Shown here: positions 9,388 through 18,087 of the stretch, one piece after another
How positions within the stretch are numbered: position 1 is the first letter of the stretch
Layout: every line of letters begins with the position of its first letter
NCBI GenBank assembly: GCA_013822735.1
Contig: PNKZ01000027.1
Location: forward strand, 17,419-81,418
Length of the DNA stretch: 64,000 nucleotides
Direction: 5' to 3'
Source: Pirellula sp.
Lineage (GTDB): Bacteria; Planctomycetota; Planctomycetia; Pirellulales; PNKZ01
The notes under the pieces: generated by a model
The model's database searches: none
The model's input: the letters and a program-made list of their open reading frames with translations, nothing else
Told to the model about the DNA's origin: nothing
Translations under genes and position numbers: made by a program

Positions 9388-9538
9388 TGCGGTACTGGGG
9401 TGGCGCGGCGGATCGCGTCCCGTTAGCGAGCGACTTCCGCTACGGCTCGCAACGACCGGTTGGCCCGTCGCCGGTCTCTGGAAGGCCAAGCCTGAATAGG
9501 CGACCGTCCGCTGCCGCGTCGTCGGGTCGACTGGTACA

Positions 9539-10024
9539 ATGGCCCGTATGAGCCGGCTGACCCGAGAAACGATCGACACGGAAGACCTGCTGCGCCGCGT
9601 GACGGTGCCTGCCGCAGGTGCCGTGGTGCTGTTTCTCGGCACTGTGCGCGAACTGACTGCCGGCCGCCGGACGCTGGCCCTCGACTACGAAGGCTACCCG
9701 GAAATGGCGGAGCGTAAGCTGGCCGAGCTCGACGCCGAAGCGCGTCGCCGCTGGCCGTTATGCGAGGTGGCACTTGTCCATCGCCTCGGGCGACTGGAAC
9801 TCACTGCGGCGAGCGTGGCCGTGGCCGTGAGTTCGCCGCATCGAGACGCCGCCTTTGAGGCCGGCCGCTGGCTGATCGACACGCTCAAGGAAACCGTGCC
9901 GATTTGGAAGCAAGAGCATTGGGCAGACGGCACGCAAGAATGGGTGCATCCGGGACTAGGTGCCGAAAACGTTCCGCCGAATCCGTCTGAGTTCCCCGCT
10001 TCCTCCTCCGGAGGTGCGCCATGA
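9539..10024 (+). CDS. moaE: Molybdopterin synthase catalytic subunit
   Basis: 161 residues if started at 9539; the ATG at 9548 (MSRLTRETID) is equally likely. MoaE motifs seen: GAVVLFLGTVR, DYEGYPEMA, VHRLGRL, SSPHRDAAFEA and the catalytic-lysine segment PIWKQEHW (Lys124). It transfers sulfur from MoaD thiocarboxylate onto the precursor. The last four bases overlap moaA (ATGA). A Ser/Pro-rich tail of about 20 residues follows the conserved fold. Confidence 0.95.
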   Translation: MARMSRLTRETIDTEDLLRRVTVPAAGAVVLFLGTVRELTAGRRTLALDYEGYPEMAERKLAELDAEARRRWPLCEVALVHRLGRLELTAASVAVAVSSPHRDAAFEAGRWLIDTLKETVPIWKQEHWADGTQEWVHPGLGAENVPPNPSEFPASSSGGAP

Positions 10025-11022
10025 ATTCCGATTTGAGATTGATAGATACGTTCGGCCGGCTCCACACCGATTTGCGGATCAGCGTCACCGATCGCTGCAA
10101 TATTCGCTGTTTCTACTGCATGCCCAATGAAAACGTCGTGTTTAAGGCGCGCGAGGAACTGCTGACGTTCGAGGAGATAGAACGATTTGTTCGCGTCGTG
10201 GCGCGGCTCGGTGTTTCCAAGTTGCGTCTCACCGGGGGAGAACCGCTGGTCCGCCGCGAACTCGATCAGCTGGTCGCGCGACTCGTGCAAGTACCCGGGA
10301 TCGACGATATTGCGCTGACGACCAACGGCATCTTGCTTGCCGAGCAGGCCGCGGCATTACGTACGGCGGGTTTGAAGCGGCTGAACATCAGCTTGGATGC
10401 TCTCGACCCGGAGATGTTTCGCCGAATCGCGCGCCGTGACGGCTTGGAGCAGGTGCTTGCCGGTATTGCCGAGGCGCAGCGCGTCGGCTTCGACAAGATC
10501 AAGCTCAATGCCGTTGCCATTCGGGGGCTTACAGAATCTCAGATCCTGCCGCTCGGGAGGTTTGCTCGCGAGCGCGGTTTGGAGTTGCGCTTTATCGAGT
10601 TCATGCCGCTGGATGCCGAGCAGCATTGGACGGACGAGCAAGTTCTGTCGGGCAGCGACATCTTGAACCGCCTCGCCGAGGCCTTCGGCCCGCTTGAGCC
10701 GATTACTCCTGGGCACCCTGGACAACCGGCAAGCGACTATCGCTTCATCGACGGCGGGGGCCTGGTCGGCTTCATCAATCCTGTATCGCAGCCGTTCTGC
10801 GAGTCGTGCAACCGCCTCCGGCTCACGGCCGAAGGACAGGTCCGCAACTGCCTGTTTTCACAGGAAGAATGGGATGCACGTACGTTGCTTCGAAATGGTG
10901 GTAGCGACGACGAACTAGAACAGTTAGTGCGTTCGTCGGTATCGGCCAAGCGCGCAGGGCACGGCATCAACACCGCGGAGTTTTACCGGCCCGAACGCGC
11001 AATGTTTCAAATCGGCGGTTGA
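10021..11022 (+). CDS. moaA: GTP 3',8-cyclase (radical SAM)
   Basis: 333 residues. It makes (8S)-3',8-cyclo-7,8-dihydroGTP, the first step of molybdenum cofactor synthesis. Motifs: radical SAM cluster Cys26-x3-Cys30-x2-Cys33 (CNIRCFYC), SAM-binding GGEP, second cluster ligands Cys260, Cys263 and Cys277 (CESCNRLRL and NCLF), and the C-terminal Gly-Gly needed for activity (FQIGG). The start overlaps the moaE stop. The partner moaC is not in this window. Confidence 0.97.
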   Translation: MNSDLRLIDTFGRLHTDLRISVTDRCNIRCFYCMPNENVVFKAREELLTFEEIERFVRVVARLGVSKLRLTGGEPLVRRELDQLVARLVQVPGIDDIALTTNGILLAEQAAALRTAGLKRLNISLDALDPEMFRRIARRDGLEQVLAGIAEAQRVGFDKIKLNAVAIRGLTESQILPLGRFARERGLELRFIEFMPLDAEQHWTDEQVLSGSDILNRLAEAFGPLEPITPGHPGQPASDYRFIDGGGLVGFINPVSQPFCESCNRLRLTAEGQVRNCLFSQEEWDARTLLRNGGSDDELEQLVRSSVSAKRAGHGINTAEFYRPERAMFQIGG

Positions 11023-11058
11023 TCGTCTCGTTCCGATCTTTCATTACGGATTCGCTTC

Positions 11059-12222
11059 TTGCCTGCTCGCATCTATTTTGACAACGCCGCCACGAGTTGG
11101 CCGAAACCTCCGGAAGTTTACGACTCCGTCGATCGCTGGCAGCGCGAAAACGGCGCGCCGGCCGGCCGCGGTCATTACGACTCGGCCGCAGAAACGGATC
11201 GCCTCGTGCTCGACGCACGACGCGCCGTGGCGACTTTGCTCGGCGCGAGCGACCCCAATCAAGTGGCGTTTACACTCAACGGCACGGACGCATTGCACTT
11301 GGCGATTCAGGGTCTGATTCGTCCCGGCGATCACGTCGTCACCACGGTCGTCGAGCACAACTCCGTGCTTCGCCCGTTGCGGCAACTGGCCGATGGTCGC
11401 GGCGTCGCCGTGGCGCACGTCGGTTGCGATGCCGACGGCGTCGTCTCCGCACGTGACGTGATTGCCGCGCTCAACTCAAAAACGAAATTCGTCGTCGTCT
11501 CGCACGCTTCGAACGTCACGGGCGCTCTGCAACCGATCGCCGAGATCGGGGCGGAACTTCGCCGCCGCGACATCACGTTCGTCGTCGATGCGGCGCAGAC
11601 GGTGGGAGAACTGCCGTTCTCGGTCGAGGAGTTGTCGTGCGATCTCTTGGCCGCGCCGGGGCATAAGGGCTTGCTTGGGCCTTTGGGAACCGGCGTGCTT
11701 TACGTTCGTCCCGGTGTCGAAAGCCGACTTATGAGCATTCGCACCGGCGGCACCGGCAGCCAAAGCAATTCGACGTTGCAACCCAAAACCATGCCCGACA
11801 AGTTTGAAGCGGGAAACCTCAACGTGCCGGGAATCATCGGTCTGGGGGCGGGCGCGCAGTGGCTGCTCGGCCGCGGCGTTGCCTCGGTTCGGGAGCAGAG
11901 CCTGCGGCAAATGGAGCGACTCAGTGCAGGCCTTGCCGAACTCCACGGAGTCCGGCGTTTCGGCCCTCGCGAAGTTTCGCGCCGCGTAGGGGTGGTGAGC
12001 CTCGCAATCGACGGATATGATCCCCAAGAAGCGGCAGCGGTGCTGGCAGGCGGCTTTGGAATCGAAGCCCGTGCCGGACTGCATTGCGCGCCGCTCATGC
12101 ACAGGTCGCTCGGAACCGACGCTGCGGGTGGTACGTTACGTCTGAGCATCGGGCCGTTTACCACCGACGCGCAGATTGACGCCGCGTTGGACGCCTTGCG
12201 AAGTTTAGTCACGACTCATTGA
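11059..12222 (+). CDS. Cysteine desulfurase-like aminotransferase class V
   Basis: 387 residues from a TTG at 11059 (no in-frame ATG upstream). PLP-enzyme motifs: IYFDNAATSWPKP, EHNSVLRP, PLP-contacting Asp177 and Gln180 (VVDAAQ), Schiff-base Lys203 in APGHKGLLGP, and Cys343 in RAGLHCAPL at the sulfur-accepting position of group II (SufS-like) enzymes. It most resembles the stand-alone cysteine desulfurase family (TIGR01977) rather than IscS. Its place 36 bases after moaA suggests it supplies sulfur for MoaD thiocarboxylation; that link is an inference. Selenocysteine lyase or another sulfur-relay role cannot be excluded. Confidence 0.85.
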   Translation: MPARIYFDNAATSWPKPPEVYDSVDRWQRENGAPAGRGHYDSAAETDRLVLDARRAVATLLGASDPNQVAFTLNGTDALHLAIQGLIRPGDHVVTTVVEHNSVLRPLRQLADGRGVAVAHVGCDADGVVSARDVIAALNSKTKFVVVSHASNVTGALQPIAEIGAELRRRDITFVVDAAQTVGELPFSVEELSCDLLAAPGHKGLLGPLGTGVLYVRPGVESRLMSIRTGGTGSQSNSTLQPKTMPDKFEAGNLNVPGIIGLGAGAQWLLGRGVASVREQSLRQMERLSAGLAELHGVRRFGPREVSRRVGVVSLAIDGYDPQEAAAVLAGGFGIEARAGLHCAPLMHRSLGTDAAGGTLRLSIGPFTTDAQIDAALDALRSLVTTH

Positions 12223-12239
12223 CGGGAAGGATCCACACC

Positions 12240-12656
12240 ATGGCCGGCGCACCTTGGTTCAAAGACGGGCTGCGGTTCGAATGCACGCAATGCGGCGATT
12301 GCTGCACCGGCGCTCCCGGCTTCGTGTGGGTCAATCAAGAAGAGATCGAAGCGATTGCCAAGAAGATCAACGTTGAACTTGCAGAGTTTGAAAAGAAGTA
12401 CGTGCGCAAGATCGGCATTCGTAAGAGCTTAGTGGAGTTCCCAAACGGCGATTGCGTCTTCTTTGATACTGAAAAGCGGAACTGCTCCGTTTACGAAGCC
12501 CGGCCTCGGCAGTGCAGAACGTGGCCGTGGTGGGATTCGAACACCCGCACGCCGGATACCTGGGAAGAGACCAAAGAAGCCTGCCCCGGATGCGGCAAAG
12601 GAAAGCTCTACACGGAAGAGCATATTCTCCAACAGATGTCGGTCATTCGTATCTAA
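12240..12656 (+). CDS. YkgJ-family CxxC cysteine-cluster protein
   Basis: 138 residues starting at ATG 12240 behind GGGAAGGA. The signature CTQCGDCCTG (about 15-24), a middle Cys, CSVYEARPRQCRTWP and a late CPGCGKG match the putative zinc- or Fe-S-chelating YkgJ family. Function is unknown; the pattern is compatible with metal or cluster binding. It follows the desulfurase by 17 bases and is probably in the same operon, which may hint at a role in sulfur or metal-cluster chemistry. Confidence 0.85.
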   Translation: MAGAPWFKDGLRFECTQCGDCCTGAPGFVWVNQEEIEAIAKKINVELAEFEKKYVRKIGIRKSLVEFPNGDCVFFDTEKRNCSVYEARPRQCRTWPWWDSNTRTPDTWEETKEACPGCGKGKLYTEEHILQQMSVIRI

Positions 12657-13030
12657 GTCCTGCCGTCATAAAGTTTTTCGACGCATGCAGGCGTCCGCGC
12701 TGCGGCCTACCAGTTGTTCGGCCTGTAGCTTTCTTGCGGATTAAGTGGAGTTTGCGGGTTCTCCTAGTCGATGAATACCGCGCGCCGACCTTCTCTTCGT
12801 GAGTGGTATGGTGAAAGTCTTGGCCGACAATCCGGCGAAGTCGATCACAACATACTATCTCACAAAGAGTTACGGCTGATCGGGGTGCTTCGGTGCCACG
12901 AGAATCGATCGTAAGTTCTTTGACAATTGATGCTTAGCTCCTATCGAAACGCCGGGATGGCCATGGCCATTGCGGCTCGGTCTCGCGCCCTAACTAGGCG
13001 TAGTCGAAGTGCCGGAAACGTTGAATCGCC
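12657..13030 (+). other. Intergenic region without convincing genes
   Basis: No reading frame here has a credible start, codon pattern or family match on either strand. A second TTGACA occurs near 12919 but its -10 is poor. The useful signal starts at 13031 (promoter of HU). Confidence 0.6.
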
Positions 13031-13059
13031 TTGACACTAGTTCTTATGGCATCTACACT
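13031..13059 (+). promoter_or_regulatory. Sigma-70-type promoter for the HU gene
   Basis: A perfect -35 box TTGACA (13031-13036), a 17-base spacer and TACACT (13054-13059, four of six). It is about 75 bases upstream of the HU start at 13136, in keeping with the high expression expected of a nucleoid protein. Confidence 0.65.
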
Positions 13060-13135
13060 TGGAGCGTGACTTGGGGACTCCGGCGACGCCCTGCGAAGGA
13101 CCACTTTCGTCGCCGAAACAGCGGAGAGTCATGAC

Positions 13136-13504
13136 GTGACCAAGAAAGAAATAGTGAAGACGATTTCGGACGCCTGCCAGCTCACGCAGCTGCAGACGAA
13201 AGAGATCGTTCAACGAACGTTCGACGCGATTGTCGAGACGCTTGTGGAAGAAAAGCGGATCGAGTTGCGGAACTTCGGTGTGTTTGAAGTGAAGAAGCGG
13301 GCGGCCCGCAAGGCTCGCAATCCGCGCACTGGTGACAAGGTTTACGTACCTGAGAAGTACGTCGTAACCTTCAAGCCTGGTAAGGAGATGGAAGAAAAGG
13401 TTCGTGAGCTCGAACGGCAAGCCGCCGAACGTGCCGCAGCCGCCATGGCAGGTGGACAAGCCCCTACGGAAGGGACGCCGCCGCCCATGGAAAATGCTTC
13501 CTAA
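13136..13504 (+). CDS. DNA-binding protein HU family
   Basis: 122 residues from a GTG at 13136, with GGAGAG about 10 bases upstream. [12 protein letters not shown], the dimer helix region [16 protein letters not shown] and the signature [19 protein letters not shown] fit HU/IHF proteins, which bend and compact DNA. Typical HU is about 90 residues; this one has a roughly 30-residue Ala/Glu/Pro C-terminal extension (from [18 protein letters not shown]). HU or an IHF-like function cannot be separated from sequence alone. Confidence 0.95.
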   Translation: MTKKEIVKTISDACQLTQLQTKEIVQRTFDAIVETLVEEKRIELRNFGVFEVKKRAARKARNPRTGDKVYVPEKYVVTFKPGKEMEEKVRELERQAAERAAAAMAGGQAPTEGTPPPMENAS

Positions 13505-13823
13505 CCTCTTGCCGGGAATGCTAGTTAGCAGCCGTAAGTCGCAGCGTCCGGGCAAGCACTGCTTGCCCGCATGAGCCGACACTTCTCTCGGCCCGTCCTC
13601 TGCGGATGGCCGTGCCCCGGCTGGTCTGGCGGCAGGCGACGTAAGTCGCTACCTTACCGCCCCTTCCGAAGTCGAACCGTTCGACCGTTCCGGCCTTTCC
13701 CTGCGTTTCGCTGGCAGCCAAGCATCAACTTCCGCATCGTTCGATGCGGATGCAGAATGCCAAACGGCGCCGGAGATGTCGACGCGACATCGAGAGCGTC
13801 TGGGTCACGGAGGATTGGAGTTT
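13505..13823 (+). other. Hairpin-rich intergenic region
   Basis: No gene seen. Several strong hairpins occur: CGGGCAAG/CTTGCCCG at 13549-13569, CCGCATC/GATGCGG around 13732-13749, and GATGTCG/CGACATC around 13773-13789. The first may end HU transcription, though no T-run follows it. The others could form the leader of the lipoprotein gene at 13824. Confidence 0.45.
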
Positions 13824-14042
13824 ATGCGTAAGTTACTACTCACTGTGCTCGCCGGAATGAGCCTTGCCGCTTCCACCGGTTGCCTCACGCCCATTTACTC
13901 GGGCGATCCGACGCGCCGCACGCAGCAGCTCATGAACACCTCTGAAAACCTCCGTATGTTCCTCGAAGATTGGGAACGGATCTGGTTGCTCGACCAACCG
14001 AGCCACCTTTCGCCTAATCGCACGCACGGCGGCATTATCTAG
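13824..14042 (+). CDS. Small exported lipoprotein, unknown function
   Basis: 72 residues. A strong ribosome site (GGAGGATTGGAG) precedes the ATG. MRKLLLTVLAGMSLAASTGC is a short signal peptide with a lipobox-like STGC, so lipidation at Cys20 is likely. The mature part (about 52 residues) holds a helical segment, NTSENLRMFLEDWERIWLLD. Similar small lipoproteins are common in Planctomycetes and have no known role. A good intrinsic terminator follows at 14084. Confidence 0.75.
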   Translation: MRKLLLTVLAGMSLAASTGCLTPIYSGDPTRRTQQLMNTSENLRMFLEDWERIWLLDQPSHLSPNRTHGGII

Positions 14043-14083
14043 TTAAGCCGCTCGTCGCACGCACCTCAAGCACAACGCCTATC

Positions 14084-14120
14084 AAGGGCGCGGCAGCGAT
14101 GCCGCGCCCTTGTTTTGTTG
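14084..14120 (+). terminator. Rho-independent terminator
   Basis: A 12-base-pair perfect stem (arms 14084-14095 and 14100-14111) with a four-base loop GCGA, followed by a T-rich tail (GTTTTGTTG). It ends transcription of the small lipoprotein gene. Confidence 0.8.
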
Positions 14121-14274
14121 CGGTCATGCACAAGCGCAGGCATCGTCGGCGGTTGCCCGTAGCAGGCGTGGGGGATACATTGCTCGCATAGGCGAAACTT
14201 GTTTGCTACGTTCGCCTTAGACGAGCCACGGGGCCGTCGCGCTGTATCTGAATTCCGCACCCCTTGAGAATGCC

Positions 14275-15213
14275 GTGGACGCCGTCGCCGTCGATCTAGA
14301 AGTCTGCCTCGGTCGCCTGCGCCTGCCGAATCCCATCCTCACCGCTTCCGGCACGTTCGGCTATGCCCGTGAGATGGCCGGTTTCGTCAATCTCGCGTCG
14401 CTCGGCGGTATTGTCCCGAAGACGATCACGAAGCTCCCCAGGCCCGGTAATAAGCCGTGGCGCACGGTGGAGACGACCGGCGGCATGCTCAACTCGATCG
14501 GCCTCGATAACGACGGCATCGACGCCTTTATCGAAGGACACCTGCCGTACCTCGCGACCGTCGGCTGCCCGATTGTCGTGAGCGTGGCAGGGTGCGACGA
14601 AGCGGAGTTTGCCGAATTGGCCGCCAAGCTTAGCGGCAGGCCGGAAGTGTCGGCGATCGAGCTGAACGTATCCTGCCCGAACGTTAGCGGCGGCGTCGAT
14701 CTAGGGACCAATCCTGCTCGCTGCGAGCAAGTCGTGGCGATGGCTCGCAAGGCGTGCGATCGCCCGATCATCGCGAAACTTACGCCGAACGTGACGAGCG
14801 TCGCCGACATTGCGAAAGCCGCCGAGGCCGGCGGCGCCGACGCCATTGCCCTGATCAACACCTGCCTCGGCATGGCCATCGACTGGCGCCGCAAGCGCCC
14901 GCTGTTGGGCAACGTCGTCGGCGGACTCAGCGGGCCGGCGATTAAGCCGATCGCGCTGCGCTGCGTCTACCAAGCCGCGCGGGCCGTGAAGACGCCGCTC
15001 ATCGGCATCGGCGGCATTGCGACGCTGGACGACGTCATGGAGTTTGCGGTTGCCGGCGCTTCGGCCGTGCAACTTGGTACCGTCAACTTCTACGATCCGA
15101 CGGTCGCCGGCCGAATCCTCGAAGCGCTGCCCGGCGCCGTGCGGCAACTTGGCGCCGAACGTTGGTGCGACGTCGTCAACACGCTCGACGCTCCCAAGCC
15201 GCAAGGCAAATAA
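14275..15213 (+). CDS. pyrD: Dihydroorotate dehydrogenase (class 1B-like)
   Basis: 312 residues from a GTG at 14275. It oxidises dihydroorotate to orotate in pyrimidine synthesis. Motifs: [48 protein letters not shown] with the catalytic-base Cys134 typical of class 1 enzymes, and the FMN-phosphate loop [10 protein letters not shown]. Class 1B enzymes normally pair with a PyrK electron-transfer subunit; none is seen nearby. An upstream frame starting at ATG 14270 is not the coding one. First gene of a long co-directional run. Confidence 0.95.
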   Translation: MDAVAVDLEVCLGRLRLPNPILTASGTFGYAREMAGFVNLASLGGIVPKTITKLPRPGNKPWRTVETTGGMLNSIGLDNDGIDAFIEGHLPYLATVGCPIVVSVAGCDEAEFAELAAKLSGRPEVSAIELNVSCPNVSGGVDLGTNPARCEQVVAMARKACDRPIIAKLTPNVTSVADIAKAAEAGGADAIALINTCLGMAIDWRRKRPLLGNVVGGLSGPAIKPIALRCVYQAARAVKTPLIGIGGIATLDDVMEFAVAGASAVQLGTVNFYDPTVAGRILEALPGAVRQLGAERWCDVVNTLDAPKPQGK

Positions 15214-15253
15214 CCGTTTCCCCCCTTCGCCTTCCCCCTTCCGCCTTTTCGCC

Positions 15254-16216
15254 ATGCGTGTTCTCTCCGGCATCCAACCGACCGGCCGCCCCCACTGGGG
15301 CAACTACTTCGGCGCCATCCGCCAGTACATCGACCTGCAACACGGCAACGAGGCCTACTACTTCGTGGCTGATTTGCACGCGCTGACGACGGTGCGCGAC
15401 GCCGCACGGCTGCGGCAAAACACGTTCGACGCGGCACTCGATCTCTTGGCGCTCGGCCTCGACCCCGAAAAGGCCGTGCTCTTCCGGCAATCCGACGTGC
15501 CGGAGGTTTCCGAACTCTGCTGGCTGCTCATGACCGGCACCCCGATGGGTTTGCTGGAGCGATGCCATGCGTATAAAGACAAGAAAGAAAAGGGGCTCAC
15601 GGCCGATGCCGGGCTCTTTACGTATCCCGTCCTGATGTCGGCCGACATCCTGGCCTACGACGCCGATATCGTTCCGGTCGGGGCCGATCAGGTGCAGCAT
15701 ATTGAAGTTTGCCGCGATTTGGCGGGCAGCTTCAATCATCAATTCGGCGAAACGTTCGTGCTGCCCAAAGCCAAAACGCTCGACGCCTCGGCGAAGGTGC
15801 CGGGGACCGACGGCGAGAAGATGTCGAAGAGCTACGACAACACGATCGAACTCTTCGAAGATCCGAAAGCGGCCCGCAAGAAGATCATGCGGATCACCAC
15901 CGACGCGCGGCCGATGGAAGAGCCGAAGGAGCCGGACGGCGACCACCTTTATCAACTCTACTCGCTCTTTGTCGGCGACGCCGAACGTGAGGCGATGGCG
16001 GCCCTTTATCGGCGCGGCGGTTTCGGCTACGGCGAGATCAAGAAGGCCTTGGCGGATGCGGCCGAGAGCTTTTTTGCAGATGCTCGCACACGAAGGGCGG
16101 CGCTAGTCGCCGATCCCGCACGCGTCGAACAAATCCTTGCAGACGGCGCAGTACGGGCGCGCAAGAAAGCCGCCGCCACGTTGGCCCGGGCTCAAAAGAA
16201 TTGCGGCCTCCGCTAA
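15254..16216 (+). CDS. trpS: Tryptophanyl-tRNA synthetase
   Basis: 320 residues, normal for the bacterial enzyme. It charges tRNA-Trp. The class I signatures are [13 protein letters not shown] (HIGH-like, residues about 9-21) and EKMSKSYDN (KMSKS). MLTGTP-like [30 protein letters not shown] and the tRNA-binding C-terminal helices are as expected. The frame stays open upstream to 15017, but the conserved N-terminus [11 protein letters not shown] fixes the start at 15254. Confidence 0.97.
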   Translation: MRVLSGIQPTGRPHWGNYFGAIRQYIDLQHGNEAYYFVADLHALTTVRDAARLRQNTFDAALDLLALGLDPEKAVLFRQSDVPEVSELCWLLMTGTPMGLLERCHAYKDKKEKGLTADAGLFTYPVLMSADILAYDADIVPVGADQVQHIEVCRDLAGSFNHQFGETFVLPKAKTLDASAKVPGTDGEKMSKSYDNTIELFEDPKAARKKIMRITTDARPMEEPKEPDGDHLYQLYSLFVGDAEREAMAALYRRGGFGYGEIKKALADAAESFFADARTRRAALVADPARVEQILADGAVRARKKAAATLARAQKNCGLR

Positions 16217-16232
16217 CGACGACTCATTCATC

Positions 16233-17084
16233 ATGCTCAACGGCCAAAAGATCGTCGTCGTCATGCCGGCCTACAACGCCGAGAAAACGCTGCGCCGTAC
16301 GGTCGATGAAATCCCGCGCGACGTCGTCGACGGCGTGCTCTTGGTCGACGATGCCAGCCGCGACAGCACGAGCAAGCTCGCCGCGTCGCTCGGCATTCCC
16401 ACGTTTGTGCACGTGCGCAACTACGGCTACGGCCGCAATCAGAAGACTTGCTACATGCAGGCCTTGCGCATGGGAGCCGACGTCGTGGTGATGCTCCATC
16501 CCGACTATCAGTATTCGCCGAAGCTCATCACCGCGATGGCCGCCATGATCACCGGCGGCGAGTTCGACGTCGTCCTTGGGTCGCGCATTCTGGGCGTCGG
16601 CGCTTTGGCCGGCGGGATGCCGCTCTACAAATACATCTTCAATCGCTGCCTCACACTGGCTCAGAATCTACTTTGCAGCCATAAGCTGTCGGAGTATCAC
16701 ACCGGCTATCGAGCCTTTTCGCGCCGCGTGCTCACCGAACTTCCGTTGCAAGAAAACGACGATGACTTCGTGTTCGACAATGAAATGTTGGCGCAAGCCA
16801 TCTATTTCGGTTTCCGCATCGGCGAGGTGAGCTGCCCGACGAAGTATTTCGAAGATGCGTCCTCGATTAACTTTCGCCGCAGCGTGAAGTACGGTCTCGG
16901 CGTTTTGGGAACGTCGGTTCTGTTTCGCCTAAACCGATGGGGATTTGTGAAGAGCCGTATCTTCGCGCGCGACGGGCGTCGGCTGGACGATGCGTCGATT
17001 CCGGCCGATTACTACCGCGAAGAATTGCAGCAAGCCGAGCCCATGGCGACGGTGGCAGGCGAGGAGTCGGCGCGTGGCGGATAA
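16233..17084 (+). CDS. Family 2 glycosyltransferase (dolichyl/polyprenyl-phosphate mannosyltransferase-like)
   Basis: 283 residues. GT-A fold motifs: VVVMPAYNAEKTL, VDDASRDS (38-45), and HPDYQYSPK (89-97) in place of the DxD motif region, then GSRILGVGALAGG and EYHTGYRAF. The HPDYQY segment is characteristic of a polyprenyl-phosphate glycosyltransferase subgroup. It should transfer a sugar from a nucleotide donor, probably onto a lipid carrier at the inner membrane face. Begins 17 bases after trpS and overlaps the methyltransferase by 11 bases. Confidence 0.88.
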   Translation: MLNGQKIVVVMPAYNAEKTLRRTVDEIPRDVVDGVLLVDDASRDSTSKLAASLGIPTFVHVRNYGYGRNQKTCYMQALRMGADVVVMLHPDYQYSPKLITAMAAMITGGEFDVVLGSRILGVGALAGGMPLYKYIFNRCLTLAQNLLCSHKLSEYHTGYRAFSRRVLTELPLQENDDDFVFDNEMLAQAIYFGFRIGEVSCPTKYFEDASSINFRRSVKYGLGVLGTSVLFRLNRWGFVKSRIFARDGRRLDDASIPADYYREELQQAEPMATVAGEESARGG

Positions 17085-18087
17085 CGCCGACGTCGTCGCC
17101 GCGCAGTCCGCACCGCATTGCTCCTGGTGCGGTTCTTCGCACGCTGCGCCTGCGTGGTCCGGGCCGGAGCCGCGCGATTTTCAAGTGCGCCGCTGCCGGA
17201 AGTGCGACCACCACTACACGGTGCCGATCCTCGGGCCGACGGAAATCGGCGCTTACTACGCGGAAGAATACTACGGCACGAAAAATCGCCGCTTCAATCC
17301 GTTAATGGAATTGCTCGTCGGCCGGTTTCGACGCTCGCGCGCCCGCAGACTAGCGCAGTTTACGCCGGTCGGCAAAGTGCTCGACGTCGGCTGCGGCCGC
17401 GGTCTTACGCTTGCCACATTGCGTGAACTCGGCTGGACGACCGTCGGATGCGAATACAGCGCTACGTCGGCACGGTACGCGCGCGAGGAATTGAAACTCG
17501 AAGTCGCCTGCGAAGGTTTTGAGCCGGAGCGTTACGCCGACGGCGAGTTCGACGCCGTGATTCTCTGGCATGTGTTGGAACATCTCTCCGATGCGCGTCA
17601 GTCGTTAGAAACCTGTGCGCGCATCGTGAAGCCCGGCGGTGTGCTGGCCGTGGCCGTGCCAAATTTCGACTCCTATCAGGCCGAGTGGACGCGTTACGGT
17701 TGGTTTCATCTGGATATGCCGCGCCACTATCAGCACTTCGGGGCGCCGTGGTTGCGAGCGCGATTGCGGGAGTTGGGATTCGACGTCGTGTCGGAATCGC
17801 ACGCCTCGCTCGAACAAAATCCTTACGGGTGGATTCAAAGCATTCTGAATCGATGGGGACTGCGACGAAACTTGTTGTACGATATCCTTCGCCGCGAATC
17901 CGCGCGTACGGTAAAGCATCCGTGGCGCGAAGTGCCGGGCCAGTCGCTGGCGAGCGTTCTCGGGATGTTTGTATTGTTGCCGTTTTCTCTGGCGATGCTC
18001 GCGGCCGAGGGCTTTGGGCGTCGTGGCGCCACGGTTGAGTTTTACGCCGTTCGTACATCGGCATCCGCCCGAACACGCCGCCTATGA
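17074..18087 (+). CDS. SAM-dependent methyltransferase with N-terminal zinc ribbon
   Basis: 337 residues from a GTG at 17074 that overlaps the glycosyltransferase. Cys pairs CSWC (16-19) and CRKC (41-44) form a putative zinc ribbon. The class I methyltransferase core has motif I VLDVGCGRG (102-110), FDAVILWHVLEHL and KPGGVLAVAVPN. A hydrophobic stretch near the C-terminus (GMFVLLPFSLAMLAAEGF) may touch the membrane. Such proteins accompany glycosyltransferases in surface glycan and glycolipid loci; the acceptor is unknown. The stop overlaps the next start by four bases (ATGA). Confidence 0.85.
   Translation: MADNADVVAAQSAPHCSWCGSSHAAPAWSGPEPRDFQVRRCRKCDHHYTVPILGPTEIGAYYAEEYYGTKNRRFNPLMELLVGRFRRSRARRLAQFTPVGKVLDVGCGRGLTLATLRELGWTTVGCEYSATSARYAREELKLEVACEGFEPERYADGEFDAVILWHVLEHLSDARQSLETCARIVKPGGVLAVAVPNFDSYQAEWTRYGWFHLDMPRHYQHFGAPWLRARLRELGFDVVSESHASLEQNPYGWIQSILNRWGLRRNLLYDILRRESARTVKHPWREVPGQSLASVLGMFVLLPFSLAMLAAEGFGRRGATVEFYAVRTSASARTRRL

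Noticed and set aside
9388..9538. Possible short gene or hairpin between moaD and moaE
   Set aside because: A weak AGCGAGC/GCTCGC pairing near 9425-9450 is the only signal; no reading frame or family match.
12525..12565. tRNA T-arm-like sequence on the reverse strand
   Set aside because: The GTTCGAAT word lacks a pairing stem and there is no cloverleaf; it is coding sequence of the YkgJ-family protein.
15017..15253. Upstream extension of the trpS frame
   Set aside because: It overlaps pyrD and precedes the conserved start [11 protein letters not shown].
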